Source: Roseibium litorale (GTDB lineage: Bacteria > Pseudomonadota > Alphaproteobacteria > Rhizobiales > Stappiaceae). Taken from it: a stretch of DNA of 64,000 nucleotides. Of this stretch, positions 44,400 to 53,185 are shown piece by piece. Location: positions 1 to 64,000 of the forward strand of contig NZ_JACYXI010000008.1 of the NCBI RefSeq assembly GCF_014842915.1, in the 5' to 3' direction. Positions within the stretch are counted from its first letter, which is position 1. Every line of letters starts with the position of its first letter. A model generated the notes under the pieces. The model saw nothing but the letters and a program-made list of their open reading frames with translations. It was not told where the DNA came from and did not search any database. The translations under genes were made by a program, and so were the position numbers.

Positions 44400-46010
44400 T
44401 CAATGCCGGAGGCTGGGCACCGCCGACAGGAGCTGGCGCGTATAGGCGTGAACCGGATGGTTCAGAACCTGGCTGGTCGGCCCGGTTTCAACAATCTCGC
44501 CATTGTACATCACGGCGATCCGGTGGCTCACCCGTTCGACAACCGCAATATCGTGGGAGATGAACAGGAAGGAGAGCCCGTCAGTCCGCTGCAGCTCCAG
44601 CATCAGATCAGTGACTTGGCGGGCGATGGAGACATCAAGCGCCGAGACGGCTTCATCCGCGATGATCAGTTTCGGCCCGGCAGACAGAGCGCGGGCAATG
44701 CACAGGCGCTGGCGCTGGCCGCCGGAGAACTGATGCGGGAAGCGGAAGATCGAGTCCCGCTCCAGCCCGACCTTCTCAACCAGCTGGGCCGCCAGATCCT
44801 TCTGGTCCCGGCGGGAGACGAGACCGTGAATCCGCGCCGGTTCCGTGATCAGCTCGTGAACGGGCAGCCTGGGATTGAGGCTCGCGTAAGGGTCCTGAAA
44901 CACCATCTGCGCTTCTCTGCGGCTTTCTCTCAGCGCCGGACGTGAGGTCTGCGTCAGGGCCTTGCCGTTGAGCCGGATGGAGCCGCTTTCCGGCTCCACA
45001 AGGCGCAGGATGGAGCGGGCCAGGGTCGACTTGCCGCAGCCGGACTCCCCGACGAGGCCGAGGGTTTCCCCCTGAGCAACCGTAAGCGACACACCCTTCA
45101 CCGCCAGAACGCCCTCCCGCTTCCTTTTGAAGAGCCCCGAGCGCGCGCCGAAGCGGGTCGACAGGCGGTCGACTTCCAGAACCGTGCCACTGCCGGGGGC
45201 CCGGGTCTCACTGCCGGAGCCAAGCCGCGGCGCGGCGGCCATGAGCTGGCGGGTATAGGGCGCCTGCGGACGGCGGAAGAGGTCGTCGGCGCTGGCTTCC
45301 TCGACCTTTTCGCCGTCTTTCAGAACGACAACCCGGTCGGCGATTTCCGCCACCACGCCCATGTCATGGGTGATGAACAGAACGCCCATGCCGATCTCCG
45401 CCTGCAGCCCCTTGATCAGGGTCAGGATTTCGGCCTGAGTGGTCACGTCCAGCGCCGTGGTCGGCTCGTCGCAAATCAGAAGCTTGGGCCGGCAGGCGAG
45501 CGCCATGGCAATCATCACCCGCTGGCGCAACCCGCCGGAAAGCTCATGCGGATATTGGCCGAGGCGGCGGAGTGGATCGGGAATGCGGACCTGCTCCAGC
45601 ATGCCCCCGGCGGCCTTGAGCGCAGCGGCCCGGTCCAGCTTCTGATGGCGGATGAAAACCTCCGCCACCTGATCGCCAATCTTCATCACCGGGTTCAGAG
45701 AGGTCATCGGCTCCTGAAACACCATGGAGATATCGCAGCCGCGCAGCTTCGTCAGCTCGCCATCGCCAAGGTTTCTCAGGTCCCGGACCGTCCCGTCACC
45801 GCCGAACAGCATCTCGCCCGCCGTGATCGCGCCGCCTTCCCGCTCGATCAGCCGCAGGATCGACAGTGCCGTCGCGGATTTTCCGGACCCGGACTCGCCC
45901 ACCAGCGCAAGGGTTTCGCGCGCATGAATGGCGAAGGACAACCCCTTGACCGCCTCGTGGGACCCGAAGCAGATCCTGAGGCCGCGAACGTCCAGAACCG
46001 GTTCTGTCAT
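44400..46010 (-). CDS. Fused peptide-type ABC ATPase (DppD-DppF)
   Basis: The 536-residue fused ATPase has domain 1 with VGESGSGKSATALSILRL near residue 36, LSGGLRQRVMIAMALA and LLICDEPTTALDVT. Domain 2 has VGESGCGKSTLARSILRL near 320, MVFQDPYASLNPRLP, FSGGQRQRLCIARALS and IIADEAVSALDVS. It is shorter than the fused ATPase of the opposing operon, mainly in the linker and tail. It is the last gene of the minus-strand operon and overlaps the phosphoesterase stop by 4 bp. Confidence 0.94.
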   Translation of the reverse strand: MTEPVLDVRGLRICFGSHEAVKGLSFAIHARETLALVGESGSGKSATALSILRLIEREGGAITAGEMLFGGDGTVRDLRNLGDGELTKLRGCDISMVFQEPMTSLNPVMKIGDQVAEVFIRHQKLDRAAALKAAGGMLEQVRIPDPLRRLGQYPHELSGGLRQRVMIAMALACRPKLLICDEPTTALDVTTQAEILTLIKGLQAEIGMGVLFITHDMGVVAEIADRVVVLKDGEKVEEASADDLFRRPQAPYTRQLMAAAPRLGSGSETRAPGSGTVLEVDRLSTRFGARSGLFKRKREGVLAVKGVSLTVAQGETLGLVGESGCGKSTLARSILRLVEPESGSIRLNGKALTQTSRPALRESRREAQMVFQDPYASLNPRLPVHELITEPARIHGLVSRRDQKDLAAQLVEKVGLERDSIFRFPHQFSGGQRQRLCIARALSAGPKLIIADEAVSALDVSIARQVTDLMLELQRTDGLSFLFISHDIAVVERVSHRIAVMYNGEIVETGPTSQVLNHPVHAYTRQLLSAVPSLRH

Positions 46011-46879
46011 TTCAGATCTCCCCGCCGTCTTGCGGCAAATTCAGGATGCTCGTCAAAGCCCGGCAGCGGCGGTGTCCAGCGGTCTGCGTGCGGCTTGAAG
46101 GCATAGGCCATCGGGTCCAGCCCCAGCACCTGCCAGGACACGGTATCGCCAAGCTCGATCAGGCCGAAAGCGCCTGCAGGCTCGCCCTTTGTGGTGAAGC
46201 TCTCAGTGAGGGACTGCTGGGTCAGATGGGTTATGCCATCCACCACCGTGACCGTGTTCCAATGCACATGGCCGGACAGGCAGACGACCGGATGGCGGCA
46301 CTGGGCCAGCGCGGCACGGGCACGCTCCGCCATGGGATAGGTGGACGCGGAAGGATTGCGCTCGAAATAGTAATTGCCGGTCTGGGCATGGCCGGAAACG
46401 GGCACATGGCTGAAGACCATCAGCGGGCGGTCCGCATTTTGCGCGACCCTTGAAAGCCACAGGAGGTCAGCCTCGCGCAGGATGAAGCCGGAATGCGCGG
46501 GCGTGCGGTGGATCTTGCTGTCCGCGCGCCACAGAACGATCCTCCAGCCGCCTGCGTCGAAGGTCATGTTGCCGAGCGGCTGGCCGAGGATTTCCTCGTT
46601 GTCGGCCACCTCCAGATGGTCGCGGTCATGGTTGCCGTTGATGTGATAGACCGGTGCCTCAACCGCCCTGAAACTCTCGGCCACCTCACGCTCCAGCCGG
46701 AGATCCGTGTCCCGGCCAATGTCCGAAATCCGGTCGCCAAGGTCGATGACGAAGTCCGGCGCGGCATCATTGGAAAAGCGGGCAAAGCCGTCCATCAGGT
46801 CGAGCGCGGCATCCCCGCGCTTGGTCGCGGAAGGGGCGCCATGATGGATGTCGGCGACAAGGGCAATACGTACGGACAC
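46007..46879 (-). CDS. Calcineurin-like metallophosphodiesterase
   Basis: The 290-residue protein carries the five metallophosphoesterase motifs: LVADIHHG (DxH), VIDLGDRISD (GDxx), HINGNHDRDHL (GNHD), FSHVPVSG and CLSGHVHWN (GHxH). This resembles the class III cyclic-nucleotide/glycerophosphodiester phosphodiesterases. No signal peptide is visible, so it is probably cytoplasmic. It lies inside the transport operon between receptor and ATPase genes, overlapping the latter by 4 bp. It is therefore likely to cleave the imported compound or a derivative, suggesting a phosphodiester substrate. Confidence 0.9.
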   Translation of the reverse strand: MSVRIALVADIHHGAPSATKRGDAALDLMDGFARFSNDAAPDFVIDLGDRISDIGRDTDLRLEREVAESFRAVEAPVYHINGNHDRDHLEVADNEEILGQPLGNMTFDAGGWRIVLWRADSKIHRTPAHSGFILREADLLWLSRVAQNADRPLMVFSHVPVSGHAQTGNYYFERNPSASTYPMAERARAALAQCRHPVVCLSGHVHWNTVTVVDGITHLTQQSLTESFTTKGEPAGAFGLIELGDTVSWQVLGLDPMAYAFKPHADRWTPPLPGFDEHPEFAARRRGDLK

Positions 46880-46914
46880 GGTGTTTTTTCCTGATCTGGA
46901 CAGAAACGGGGGAA

Positions 46915-46938
46915 GCGCCGCCGGAGGGCCGGCGGCGC
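46915..46938 (-). terminator. Hairpin between receptor and phosphoesterase genes
   Basis: GCGCCGCCGG (46915-46924) and CCGGCGGCGC (46929-46938) form a perfect 10-bp stem with a 4-base loop, just downstream of the receptor stop on the minus strand. No T-run follows in that direction. It fits an attenuator or an RNA-stabilising structure. Confidence 0.75.
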
Positions 46939-46947
46939 AGCTTTTCC

Positions 46948-48495
46948 TCAGTTGAAGGAGATCGAACCGGCGCGGAAATCGAGCACATAGGGAATGTGGC
47001 CCGGCTTCGGCGCCCAGTTGACGCTGGTCTTCATCGCCCAGCTTTCATAAGGGCGGTAGAGCGGCAGAACCGGCGGGTCCTGCTTGATCCGCTCCATCAG
47101 CTCGGCATAAGCCGCGCGGCGCACTTCGACGTCGCCGGAATAGCGGAAGGTCTCCCAGCTCTTGGCGTAGTCTTCATCCGTGTTGAAACGGCCTTCGGAC
47201 TCGGACGGGCCGTTCGGAGCCCACATGACACCGAAGCAGCCGAAGGGATCAGCGAAATACATCGGGTTCGACCAGTTGCGGGTCATCATCTCCGGAGAGT
47301 TGCCGCTCCACTTGTCCTGGACGTTGACCTTGCCCTTGATGCCGACCTGGGCCCACATTTCCATGATCGCCTGGGCCGCGAGAACACCATTGGTGTAGTA
47401 GCTCGGCGCGGTATCATAGGTGATTTCGAAGCCGTCGTAGCCTGCTTCCTTCAGAAGCTGCTTTGCCTTTTCCGGATTGTATTCGAAGGTGGTCAGCTCC
47501 GGCTGATACAGCTCGCCGAACTCCTTCAGCGTGTGGGTGGAAGGCACCACCGCCTTGCCGCCCCACAGGGCTTCGTTCAGCGTGTCGCGGTCGATCGCCA
47601 GCGAGAGGGCCTGGCGGATGCGGGCATCCTTCAGCTTCGGATGGTTCACGTTCATGATCATGACGTGGAACAGGGCCGTGGCGCTGCCCTCGGCCTTCAT
47701 GTCCGGATCCTTCTCGATCAGGTCCAGCTGGTCCGGGGCTATGTTGGTGACGATGTCGGCTTCACCGGTCTTCAGCGCCGTGATGCGCGATGCGGTTTCC
47801 GGCATGTGCTTGACGGTCACCTTGTCCAGCGGCGCCTTTTCACCCCAGAAGTCGTCGAAACGCTCCCAGACGACCTTTTCGCCCGGAACGAACTCGGCCA
47901 CCTTGTAGGGGCCTGTGCCGACCGGCTTCAGTGAGAAGGCTTCGTAGTCGTCATGCTCCAGCTTGTCCGGATCACCGGCCAGGCTCTTGGTGTAGTCTTC
48001 CGGAATGATCATGACCTGCTGCAGGTTCAAGAGCGTTTCCCACAGCGGCTCGGGGCGCTTGGCATAGATGCGGACGGTGTAGTCATCGACCTTTTCCGCC
48101 TTTTCGAAGTTCTCCAGCCGGTCGCGGGCGCGGATCTGGTAGGGCGGGAAATCGGCCTGATACATGCGGTTCAGGGAGAAGACGACATCATCAGCGGTCA
48201 TGTCTTCGCCGTTGTGGAACTTTACGCCTTGACGCAGCTTCAGCTCCATGGTTGCCGGGTCGATCAGCTTCCATTCGGTCGCAAGACCCGGCTTCCACTC
48301 GGTATCAGTGGTGTCATGGTTCTTATCGATAAGGGTGTCGAAAGCGTTGTAGTAGAACTGCGAACCGACGTTGGAATGGTCACGGCCCGGATCCAGATAG
48401 CTGGACACATTGGCGGCGCCAACGGTGATTTCGGCAGCGAATGCGCTTGTTGCAAGCAGAGACGCAAGAGCTGTGGTTGCCAGTAGTTTGGTCAT
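46948..48495 (-). CDS. Peptide/nickel-type ABC substrate-binding protein (minus-strand operon)
   Basis: The 515-residue SBP_bac_5 receptor has a signal peptide (MTKLLATTALASLLATSAFA). ITVGAANVSSYLDPGRDHSNVGSQFYYNAFDTLID, GLATEWKLIDPATMELKLRQGVKFHNGEDMTADDVVFSLNRM and IRQALSLAIDRDTLNEALWGG are typical family segments. It differs strongly from the receptor of the opposing operon. It follows the DppC-like gene after 68 bp and precedes the phosphodiesterase. The ligand is unknown. The two phosphatase genes in the operon hint at a phosphorylated molecule. Confidence 0.92.
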   Translation of the reverse strand: MTKLLATTALASLLATSAFAAEITVGAANVSSYLDPGRDHSNVGSQFYYNAFDTLIDKNHDTTDTEWKPGLATEWKLIDPATMELKLRQGVKFHNGEDMTADDVVFSLNRMYQADFPPYQIRARDRLENFEKAEKVDDYTVRIYAKRPEPLWETLLNLQQVMIIPEDYTKSLAGDPDKLEHDDYEAFSLKPVGTGPYKVAEFVPGEKVVWERFDDFWGEKAPLDKVTVKHMPETASRITALKTGEADIVTNIAPDQLDLIEKDPDMKAEGSATALFHVMIMNVNHPKLKDARIRQALSLAIDRDTLNEALWGGKAVVPSTHTLKEFGELYQPELTTFEYNPEKAKQLLKEAGYDGFEITYDTAPSYYTNGVLAAQAIMEMWAQVGIKGKVNVQDKWSGNSPEMMTRNWSNPMYFADPFGCFGVMWAPNGPSESEGRFNTDEDYAKSWETFRYSGDVEVRRAAYAELMERIKQDPPVLPLYRPYESWAMKTSVNWAPKPGHIPYVLDFRAGSISFN

Positions 48496-48563
48496 GTCGA
48501 GCCTCCAGGGCTGGTCGGTTGAAACGGTGGCCGTTCCGGCTTCTGTGATTTGATTGCGAGTGG

Positions 48564-49490
48564 TTACCGGGATCTGAGACGGACATCCGCCTTGTCGCGC
48601 AGCCAGTCGCCAAGGATCTGGACTGCGAAAGTGAGGAGCAGGATCACCGCCGCGGGCACCAGCACGATCCAGGGCGCGGTCGGCAGATAGTCGCGCCCGG
48701 TGCCGACCATGGACCCGAGCGTTGCCGTGGGCGGCTGAACGCCGAGACCGAGAAAGGACAGGGTCGATTCCAGGATCACGATATTCGAGAAGTTCAAGGT
48801 GAACTGCACGACGATGGGCGAGACCACATTGGGCAGGATGTGGCGGAGCGCGATCCGCATCGGCCCTGCCCCGGCCGCGCGGGCTGCCTCCACGAAGGGC
48901 ATCTGCAGCAGCTTCTTCACCTCGGCGCGGACGATCCGGGCATATTGCTCCCAGCCATAGACCCCAAGCACCAGGATCATCACGTTCAAGGACGATCCCA
49001 TGACCGCCAGAATGAGCAGGGCGATCAGGGTGAAGGGGATGGCGATCTGGGCATCCACCGCGCCCATGATGCCCTCTTCGAACACGCCGCCAATGATGCC
49101 TGCGGTCAGCCCCAGCGTTCCGCCGATCAGGAGCCCGATGACCGATCCGGCCAGCGCCAGGGCGAAGGTCAGCCGCAGACCATAGATGCAGCGGGAGAAG
49201 ATATCCCGGCCCAGCTCATCCGTGCCGAAGAAGAAGCCGTCCTTGTAACGCTCAAAGCCAACCGGCGGGCGCAGGCGGGAAATCAGGCTCTGGGCATTCG
49301 GATCGAACGGCGCGATCCAGGGAGCGGCGAGCGCCATCAGGACGAGCAGCAGGCCAACGAGAAGCGCGATCCGGACGATCCAGCTGGCGTCGGACCAGAC
49401 CGGAATTTGGAAGCTGCCAGTTTGGTTTCTGGCCCGGTTTCTGGCCAGTCTGCGGCGGATCGGCGGCAGGTTCTGGGTGACTTCGGTCAT
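48564..49490 (-). CDS. Peptide-type ABC permease (DppC-like)
   Basis: The 308-residue permease begins with a cytoplasmic stretch of about 35 residues, then IALLVGLLLVLMALAAPWIAPFDPNAQ. FFFGTDELGRDIFSRCIYGLRLTF and the coupling loop FVEAARAAGAGPMRIALRHILPNVVSPIVV follow, with the final TFAVQILGDWLRDKADVRLRS typical of DppC. It is 3 bp downstream of the DppB-like gene on the same strand. Confidence 0.94.
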   Translation of the reverse strand: MTEVTQNLPPIRRRLARNRARNQTGSFQIPVWSDASWIVRIALLVGLLLVLMALAAPWIAPFDPNAQSLISRLRPPVGFERYKDGFFFGTDELGRDIFSRCIYGLRLTFALALAGSVIGLLIGGTLGLTAGIIGGVFEEGIMGAVDAQIAIPFTLIALLILAVMGSSLNVMILVLGVYGWEQYARIVRAEVKKLLQMPFVEAARAAGAGPMRIALRHILPNVVSPIVVQFTLNFSNIVILESTLSFLGLGVQPPTATLGSMVGTGRDYLPTAPWIVLVPAAVILLLTFAVQILGDWLRDKADVRLRSR

Positions 49491-49493
49491 GGC

Positions 49494-50420
49494 TTATCCT
49501 TTCGCCAGGCGGATGCGCGGGTCGGCATAGGCGTAAGAGATGTCGATCACGGCATTGATCACGATGACCGCGACGGCGACCGACAGAACGCCGAACTGGA
49601 GAACCGGGTAGTCCCGGAGAATGGCCGAGCGGACGAGCAGGTCGCCGATGCCGGGCCAGGCGAAGATGGACTCCACGACAACGCTTCCCGCCGCTGCGAG
49701 CCCGGCGATCTGCAGGCCGATGACGGAGAGAAGCGTGATCGAGGCGTTGCGCAGGCCGTGTTTCAGGATGACCAGCCACTCCGGCAGGCCCTTGGCCCGG
49801 GCCGTGCGCATGTAATCCTGGCTGAGCACATCCAGCATCGCGTTGCGGGTGAAGCGGGTGATGGCTGCGACCAGCGTTCCGGAAATCGCCAGCGTCGGCA
49901 TGATGAAATGCAGCGCGGAGCCATCGCCGACGACAGGCAGCCAGTTGAGCGTGTAGGCGAAGATCAGGACCAGCAGGATGCCAATAATGAAAGCCGGCAC
50001 CGCGTAGCCGAGAAAGGCAATGACCATCACCACGCTGCCAATAACGCTGGTCCGGTAGATGGCAGCCAGAATGCCGAGCGGCACGGAAACAAGCAGCGTG
50101 AAGCTGACCGCGCTCAGGAGCAGCTTCAGCGACGGCCAGGCGCGTTCCATCACGATATCCGCGACCGGACGGCGCTCCAGGAACGACAGGCCGAACTCGC
50201 CCGAGAAGACCGAGACGAGGTAGCGCCAGTACTGGGTGCCGATGGAGGAATCCAGGCCGTAATAGGCGATCAGAAGCTGCCGGTCTTCCTGCGTAATGCC
50301 GTCGCCGAGAACGAAATCGACGGGATTGCCGGAGAGCCGTGTGGCGAAGAACACCAGTGTGACGATGACGAAAAGCGTGATCGCCATCCGCAAGAGCGTT
50401 CGAAGCACATAGGTCAGCAT
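49494..50420 (-). CDS. Peptide-type ABC permease (DppB-like)
   Basis: The 308-residue permease starts MLTYVLRTLLRMAITLFVIVTLVFFATRLSGNPVDF, as DppB proteins do, and has the DVLSQDYMRTARAKGLPEWLVILKHGLRNASITLL coupling segment and about six membrane spans. Its start overlaps the end of the HAD phosphatase gene by 7 bp, so the phosphatase is translated together with the transporter. Confidence 0.94.
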   Translation of the reverse strand: MLTYVLRTLLRMAITLFVIVTLVFFATRLSGNPVDFVLGDGITQEDRQLLIAYYGLDSSIGTQYWRYLVSVFSGEFGLSFLERRPVADIVMERAWPSLKLLLSAVSFTLLVSVPLGILAAIYRTSVIGSVVMVIAFLGYAVPAFIIGILLVLIFAYTLNWLPVVGDGSALHFIMPTLAISGTLVAAITRFTRNAMLDVLSQDYMRTARAKGLPEWLVILKHGLRNASITLLSVIGLQIAGLAAAGSVVVESIFAWPGIGDLLVRSAILRDYPVLQFGVLSVAVAVIVINAVIDISYAYADPRIRLAKG

Positions 50421-51238
50421 GGGGTCACCTCCAGGGAGGCCGGGCGGGCGCCATTGGCATGGGAATGACCGGCAGGCTGGCTGGACGCCCCCGCAGCCAG
50501 TGGCTGCCCCGCCGGGGCGAGATGAAGAAAATCGAGACCGGCAAGCGCCGCAGCGGCACCGTCGGTCGCCGGGTTGTCACCGACAAAGACCGCATGGGCT
50601 GCTGAAACGCCGGAGGCGCTCAGCGCTTCACTGATCAGGAACGGCTCAGGCTTGCCGAAGACGCGCGGAGCAAGGTCCGGGCAGCAGGCTCGGAAAGCCG
50701 CCAAAAGGGCACCTGTTTCCGGCACCGGACGGCCCTCCGCATTGGGGTGGAACAGATCCGGATTGGTGACGACGAGGTCCGCCCCCTGCTCGATCAGCCG
50801 CAACGCCCGCTCCAGGGTGGCAAGGGTGAACTGGGTGTCACGGGCAAGCAGAACCACATCCGCCCGGTCCTCCGGCTGTTCCAGGCCCAGGCCGCTCGCC
50901 AACTGGCGCAGTGGCGGCTCCGCGAACACCGCAACCCTTGCGCCTGGGCGTTCCGCCGCAATCGTGCGCACCGCCAGCTCACCGGCCAGAAAGATCCGCT
51001 CCGGCGGAACAGGCAGGCCGATGGACCTGAGGTGCCGGGACAGGGTCACGCCGGTGTCCGCCGAGTTGTTCGACACGATCGACAGGGTGCTCGCACAGGC
51101 GTGGACAAAGTCCTCCGCTCCCGGCAACGGCAGACCGCCAGCCACCAGACAGCCGTCCAGATCGCACAGGACCGCTGCATAATCCGCAACATGGGCGGCA
51201 TCGAGCGCATGAATTGTTGTTGTTTTGCGTGCCCGCAT
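50414..51238 (-). CDS. HAD-family phosphatase (class IIA, NagD-like)
   Basis: The 274-residue hydrolase shows motif I VLCDLDGCLVAGG with the nucleophilic Asp, motif II SIVSNNSADTG, the cap region, motif III GKPEPFLISEAL with Lys and motif IV VFVGDNPATDGAAA. This is the order of p-nitrophenylphosphatase/NagD-type sugar or glycerol phosphatases. ATG 51238 is chosen; the open frame to 51364 crosses the divergent promoter region. As the first gene of the transport operon, it probably removes a phosphate after uptake, alongside the phosphodiesterase. A His/Ser-rich tail of about 20 residues is unusual. Confidence 0.88.
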   Translation of the reverse strand: MRARKTTTIHALDAAHVADYAAVLCDLDGCLVAGGLPLPGAEDFVHACASTLSIVSNNSADTGVTLSRHLRSIGLPVPPERIFLAGELAVRTIAAERPGARVAVFAEPPLRQLASGLGLEQPEDRADVVLLARDTQFTLATLERALRLIEQGADLVVTNPDLFHPNAEGRPVPETGALLAAFRACCPDLAPRVFGKPEPFLISEALSASGVSAAHAVFVGDNPATDGAAAALAGLDFLHLAPAGQPLAAGASSQPAGHSHANGARPASLEVTPC

Positions 51239-51374
51239 TGCGAAGTCCACACCTGTCCGTTTGCCGGCCAGCGCTGCTGAGCGGCAGTGAAGTTGCGCCG
51301 GGTTGTCAACCGGCGGTCTGTTCAGGAAGGCCGTGCCCCCAAGGCCGGCCTGCTGCGTTCGCAATCAAACTGTC

Positions 51375-51431
51375 TTCAGTCTGTGACGCTGCCGTAACAG
51401 ACTGAACCTAAGGTTTGGTCCGGCGAACCTT
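51375..51431. promoter_or_regulatory. Two adjacent inverted repeats in a divergent LysR promoter
   Basis: TTCAGTCTGT (51375-51384) and ACAGACTGAA (51397-51406) are perfect 10-bp arms with a 12-bp spacer. AAGGTT (51410-51415) and AACCTT (51426-51431) follow with a 10-bp spacer. They lie between the HAD operon start (51238) and the LysR start (51461) and are good candidates for a recognition site and an activation site. Confidence 0.72.
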
Positions 51432-51460
51432 TTGGTTTGGTTTTCGGGAAGAATGTCGGC

Positions 51461-52354
51461 ATGTCCCTAACACTCTCGCGGATCCGCGCCGTCAATGCGG
51501 TTGCATCCGGCGGCTCCTACGCCTCTGCCGCGCGGACTTTGGCTATTTCCCAGCAGGCAGTTGCCCGCCACGTGAAGGAGCTGGAAGCGGAATACGGCGT
51601 GCGCCTGTTCGACCGGAAGAACGGCGTGCTGTCACCAACACCCCTGTGCAGCGACCTGTGCGATGTGGCCGAACGCATGGCCGAGGCCGAGCGCACGGCC
51701 ACCCGGCTGCTGACCCGCCACAACACGCTGCTAAACGGACGGCTGAAGATCGGCTTGGGGAACTCCATGCCCGGCATGGCGCTGATTGCGCGGTTTCTGA
51801 AACAGCATCCAAGCATCGAGGTGGCGGTGGAGACCGGCTCCCATGAGCGCATCACCCGGGCGGTGCTCACCCGGGAGGTGGACATCGGCGTCCTGCCGGA
51901 TGTGCCGGAGGACGGCCGGTTCCGGCGGGCACTGCTTGCCCGGCAGAATGTCGTCGCCATCGTCCACCCGGACAGTCCGCTGTCGCGCGAGACGTCGGTG
52001 ACCTGCGAAAGACTGACAAGCGAGCCGCTGATCTTCCGCACCAAGGGCTCCTCGACCCAGCGCGTGGTCGACAGGGCCTTCCGCTTGGCCGGGTTCGAAC
52101 CCGCGCCGCTCCTGACCCTCGACACGCGCGATGCGGTCTATGAAGCGGTGGTCAACGGCCTTGGTGTCGGCTTCATGTGGCGGTTCGGCACCGCGCGCAC
52201 GGATATCGTCCACCGGATCACCGTGTCAGACATGCAAAGACAATATGAGGAAGTGGTCTTTGCGCAGGCCGATGAGCGCAGCCTGCTGCTGGATGCCTTC
52301 TTCGCGACCGTGGAGGACTTCAAGGCCGGAGCAGGTGTCCTGCTGGAGCCATAG
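51461..52354 (+). CDS. LysR-family transcriptional regulator
   Basis: The 297-residue regulator has its helix-turn-helix at residues 2-58 (SLTLSRIRAVNAVASGGSYASAARTLAISQQAVARHVKELEAEYGVRLFDR). The effector domain shows LKIGLGNSMPGMALIARFLKQHPSIEV and LARQNVVAIVHPDSPLSRE. ATG 51461 has GGGAAG 9 bp upstream; an earlier TTG is less likely. It is divergent from the HAD-DppBC-receptor-phosphodiesterase-ATPase operon, with strong inverted repeats between them, and is its probable regulator. The effector could be the transported phosphocompound or a product. Confidence 0.92.
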   Translation: MSLTLSRIRAVNAVASGGSYASAARTLAISQQAVARHVKELEAEYGVRLFDRKNGVLSPTPLCSDLCDVAERMAEAERTATRLLTRHNTLLNGRLKIGLGNSMPGMALIARFLKQHPSIEVAVETGSHERITRAVLTREVDIGVLPDVPEDGRFRRALLARQNVVAIVHPDSPLSRETSVTCERLTSEPLIFRTKGSSTQRVVDRAFRLAGFEPAPLLTLDTRDAVYEAVVNGLGVGFMWRFGTARTDIVHRITVSDMQRQYEEVVFAQADERSLLLDAFFATVEDFKAGAGVLLEP

Positions 52355-52651
52355 AACCAGCATTTCCTACCCTATCCCCTCCCCGGCCAAACGCAGGAGG
52401 CGCCCAAATGTGATCAGCTTGCAGGGCTCGAGCGGCAAATGTGCGATTGCATCGATCATCTTGCCCGGCACCTTTCTCGTTTTCTTGTCGCCGTTCTTCA
52501 GCCGCTGTTGGACGTGGAGATGATAGGAGCCGCATTTTCAGGCATTCAAAGGCCAGAAAACAACAAATCCTGAGTGACGTCTTTATCGAACTTAGCGCGG
52601 GTTACCCGGTTCACGATCAGTGCTCAGAGCCGGCGAGGAAGCCCGCCGGTT
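52355..52651. other. Intergenic region after LysR gene
   Basis: About 300 bp between convergent genes. No convincing coding sequence, terminator hairpin or RNA gene was seen. It has an uneven base composition and may be worn mobile DNA. Confidence 0.35.
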
Positions 52652-53185
52652 TCAGTGCGAGCGGAGATACGCGAGTTGTGCGCTTGTTTCCACGGCGCCG
52701 GGCAGTGCCCGGCGGATCGCGTCGAGTGCTTCATCCGCCGTCATGCCGAGATGAATGAGCAGGCTTGCTGCCATCATGCTGCTGCGGCCGATGCCGGCAA
52801 GGCAATGAAATGCGACGCTGTGACCACGGCTGAAAACCTGCTGCGCCTCGTTCCGGATTGCCTGCCAATGTTGCTCCTGACCGGACGCCGGAGCTTGAAA
52901 ATCCGCGATAGGAAGACGGATGGAGCTGATGCCGGACAAATTCGCGGCATCGGCGATATCCTCGTAGGCAACGGGGTGGATCTCCGCGTCCTCGACCAGG
53001 GCGACAAGTAGCTTGACGCCGTGCGATGCCAAGCGCGACATCTCGGCCTCCAGCACGTCTTCGTTCAGGCTTAGGACGCCATCCTCCTCAATAACCACAC
53101 CAGGCGCACCGCTCAGGATTATCCTCACGGTTTCGCTGATTGGAGTTCTTAACAGGGTGATGGGTTGCAGCGATTTTCTATGCAT
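52652..53185 (-). CDS. CDKN3-like protein tyrosine/dual-specificity phosphatase, copy 1
   Basis: The 177-residue protein has the Cys-phosphatase loop HCLAGIGRSS (residues about 128-137; HCx5R) and an Asp in LPIADFQAP suitable as general acid. An N-terminal strand ILSGAPGVVIEEDGVLSLNEDVLEAEMSRL and KLLVALVEDAEI complete the resemblance to the CDKN3/dual-specificity group. It would hydrolyse phosphotyrosine, phosphoserine or a small phosphoester in the cytoplasm. The gene is divergent from the GntR gene and has a paralogue on the other side of it. No TGTATACA operator was found in front of this copy. Confidence 0.82.
   Translation of the reverse strand: MHRKSLQPITLLRTPISETVRIILSGAPGVVIEEDGVLSLNEDVLEAEMSRLASHGVKLLVALVEDAEIHPVAYEDIADAANLSGISSIRLPIADFQAPASGQEQHWQAIRNEAQQVFSRGHSVAFHCLAGIGRSSMMAASLLIHLGMTADEALDAIRRALPGAVETSAQLAYLRSH

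Noticed and set aside
48840-50468. 542-codon plus-strand open frame
   Set aside because: Antisense to the DppB- and DppC-like genes; composition typical of a shadow frame.
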